Part shown: positions 61,519 to 64,000 of the stretch, piece after piece | Numbering within the stretch: position 1 is the stretch's first letter | How the letters are laid out: every line of letters begins with the position of its first letter | DNA from: Streptomyces sp. NBC_00659 | Lineage (GTDB): Bacteria; Actinomycetota; Actinomycetes; Streptomycetales; Streptomycetaceae | DNA: 64,000 nt | NCBI RefSeq assembly: GCF_036226925.1 | Contig: NZ_CP109031.1 | Span: 1,612,001 to 1,676,000, forward strand | Direction: 5' to 3' | Made by a program: the position numbers and the translations under genes | The notes under the pieces: generated by a model | The model's input: the letters and a program-made list of their open reading frames with translations, nothing else | What the model was told of the DNA's origin: nothing | Database searches by the model: none

Positions 61519-61900
61519 CGGAGCGGGACGGGCCACTTGCGGGGCGGAACGGCATGCCTGGGCTCAAGTCCGACACCGGGCCCAGGGCCGACGCCAGGCC
61601 CCGGGCGCGGGGGCCGGGCGCGGGGGCCGGGCCTAAGTTCGGGCTCTGTTCCAGGTCCGGGCCTGCTTCCAAGTCCCAGGTCCGAGTCGGGGGCGGCTCA
61701 ATTCCGGGCCCGGTTCCAAGTCCAGGGGCCGGGGCCGGGTTCGAGTTCGGGTTCGGGTTCGGTCGCAGGTCCTGGCCTGGTCCCGCTCCTGGTCCTGGTC
61801 CTGGTCCTGGTCCGCGCAACGTCCTTGCAACGTCCGGGTTTCTAGCCTCGTGGCGAGAGCTGCCCAACGGCGGGCAGCGCTTCTCCGGGAGGCAACCAGC
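61519..61900. other. 382-bp low-complexity intergenic region before the aldehyde dehydrogenase
   Basis: The gap is dominated by short repeats: GGGGGCCGGGCGC copies near 61605-61640, GGGTTCG copies near 61737-61765, and CCTGGT repeats near 61780-61810. Strand composition is strongly skewed, with G-rich runs first and then CCTGGT/TTCGGG runs. Frames here give only Pro/Gly or Leu/Val repeats, so no gene is called. The promoter lies at its right end. Confidence 0.6.
61816..61835. promoter_or_regulatory. Direct repeat GCAACGTCC, candidate regulator site before the aldehyde dehydrogenase
   Basis: GCAACGTCC occurs at 61816-61824 and 61827-61835, an 11-bp period (one helical turn). The intervening TTGCAA is itself palindromic. 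The site is 65 nt before the ATG, a suitable position for the GAF regulator or for overlapping the core promoter. Confidence 0.45.
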
Positions 61901-63424
<1,524 letters not shown>

Positions 63425-63433
63425 AGACAGAAG

Positions 63434-63473
63434 AAGGGCGCCTGAACAGGTACTTCACCTGTCAGGTGCCCTT
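63434..63473 (+). terminator. Hairpin terminator after the aldehyde dehydrogenase
   Basis: The arm 63434-63451 (AAGGGCGCCTGAACAGGT) pairs with 63457-63473 (ACCTGTCAGGTGCCCTT) with one bulged base and one G-U-type mismatch, around a 5-nt loop. It starts 10 nt after the stop. Confidence 0.85.
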
Positions 63474-63532
63474 CCTGGCCCACGTCCGGGCCGCGGAGTG
63501 AGATACAAGGTTCCTCCCGATATCTCCCACTT

Positions 63533-64000
63533 CTATCCCCCCTGACCAGCTGTTCCGGGGCATTTCCGGGCCAAGGCGCGGTTCACACGTCCTGCGGTGG
63601 GACATCGGGCCCCTCCCACCGTCGCATCGAGTCCTCTATGTTCGACGGTGTTGCGGTCCTTGTGCAGGTCGGGATCATGCCCGACCGGGCGGCCACCGCG
63701 CGAGCCTTTCTTCTTGCGGTTGGCTGCCTGGTCGACCTTCTCCGGGATGACACTGCGGATGCGGCGTCGCCGCAGGTAGGCGCGGTTCGCGCGGGAGGAG
63801 TACGCCTTGTCGGCGGCGACCGCGCCGGGCCGGGTGCGCGGGCGGCCGACCGGTCCGCGAACCCTGACGCCCTCCAGCACCGGGATGAAGCGGGGGCTGT
63901 CGACGGCCTGACCCGGGGTGACGACGAACGACAGCGGCCGGCACCGGCGGTCGGCCGCGAGGTGGGTCTTGGTGGTCAGACCACCGCGCGAGCGACCCAG
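63533..64000 (-). mobile_element. IS5-family transposase, 3' part, C-terminus corrupted; runs off the window
   Basis: The minus frame is open from the window edge and reads LGRSRGGLTTKTHLAADRRC, RPLSFVVTPGQAVDSPRF, DKAYSSRANRAYLRRRRIRSVIPEK and GRPVGHDPDLHKDRNTVE. This is the DDE transposase core of IS5/IS1182-like actinobacterial elements (LTTKTHL, ADKAYSS and RNTVE boxes). The usual continuation after RNTVE (RCFNRLKQWR-like, containing the last catalytic region) is replaced by unrelated sequence HRGLDATVGG from about 63636, so the copy is truncated or frameshifted. The 5' part and any terminal repeat lie beyond 64000. Confidence 0.85.

Noticed and set aside
61537..61845. Open frame in the low-complexity leader before the aldehyde dehydrogenase
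   Set aside because: It encodes only Pro/Gly and Leu/Val repeats produced by short DNA repeats; no ribosome site or family match.

Overview
The window is high-GC actinobacterial DNA and almost certainly comes from a Streptomyces chromosome. The evidence is strong G/C bias at third codon positions, frequent GTG starts, a complete conservon (CvnA-D), DUF5709 and DUF6397 proteins, twin-arginine lipoproteins, and a xylA/xylB/ROK-repressor cluster of streptomycete type. No tRNA, rRNA or CRISPR array was seen.

Layout. 1-10.3 kb: a FUSC transporter cut by the window edge, an Lrp regulator, a block of 27-nt repeats next to a HAD-hydrolase remnant, a TetR regulator, a DHFR-like reductase, an NAD kinase, a methyltransferase, a GAF/SpoIIE/HATPase phosphatase, a MITE-like palindrome and a twin-arginine multicopper oxidase. 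10.5-17.8 kb: an accessory two-gene operon encoding a 1,964-residue P-loop ATPase and a translationally coupled 479-residue protein that ends in a HEPN-type R-x4-H motif. This is the best candidate for an undescribed conflict (defence) system. 17.9-28.8 kb: YjbQ, a flavin monooxygenase-like protein, MltG, an ABC exporter with a divergent MarR regulator and its operator, a giant FAD/Fe-S D-lactate dehydrogenase-like protein, a secreted PNGase A-like protein and an L,D-transpeptidase lipoprotein. 29-33 kb: a heterodimeric ABC exporter with strikingly asymmetric nucleotide-binding domains and a minisatellite-encoded insertion.

33.4-39.7 kb holds conserved genes: DUF5709, a zinc-independent L31 paralogue, a YdjM-like membrane protein, an SF2 helicase (DUF3516 type), TesB and DUF6397. 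39.8-45.5 kb, minus strand: a conservon (cvnA-cvnB-cvnC-cvnD) with an extra roadblock gene downstream and an MHYT-domain gene upstream. CvnB and CvnC are linked by an 8-codon micro-ORF through two successive ATGA overlaps. 45.6-52.2 kb: a methyltransferase, an alpha/beta hydrolase divergent from a PadR regulator across a perfect 20-bp palindrome, small hypotheticals, a secreted esterase-like phytase-family protein and a septum-formation-domain membrane protein.

52.3-56.5 kb is xylose catabolism: xylA divergent from xylB, then a ROK repressor. 56.9-60.1 kb: an APC permease overlapping an acetamidase/formamidase, then a Tat-exported amidase. 60.2-63.4 kb: a GAF-domain regulator followed by its probable target, an aldehyde dehydrogenase with a strong terminator. 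The window closes in a degraded IS5-type transposase.

Tail-to-tail gene pairs are often separated by perfect hairpins without U-tracts, as is usual in Streptomyces. Several intergenic gaps carry short degenerate tandem repeats. All functional calls come from reading motifs; no database search was run.
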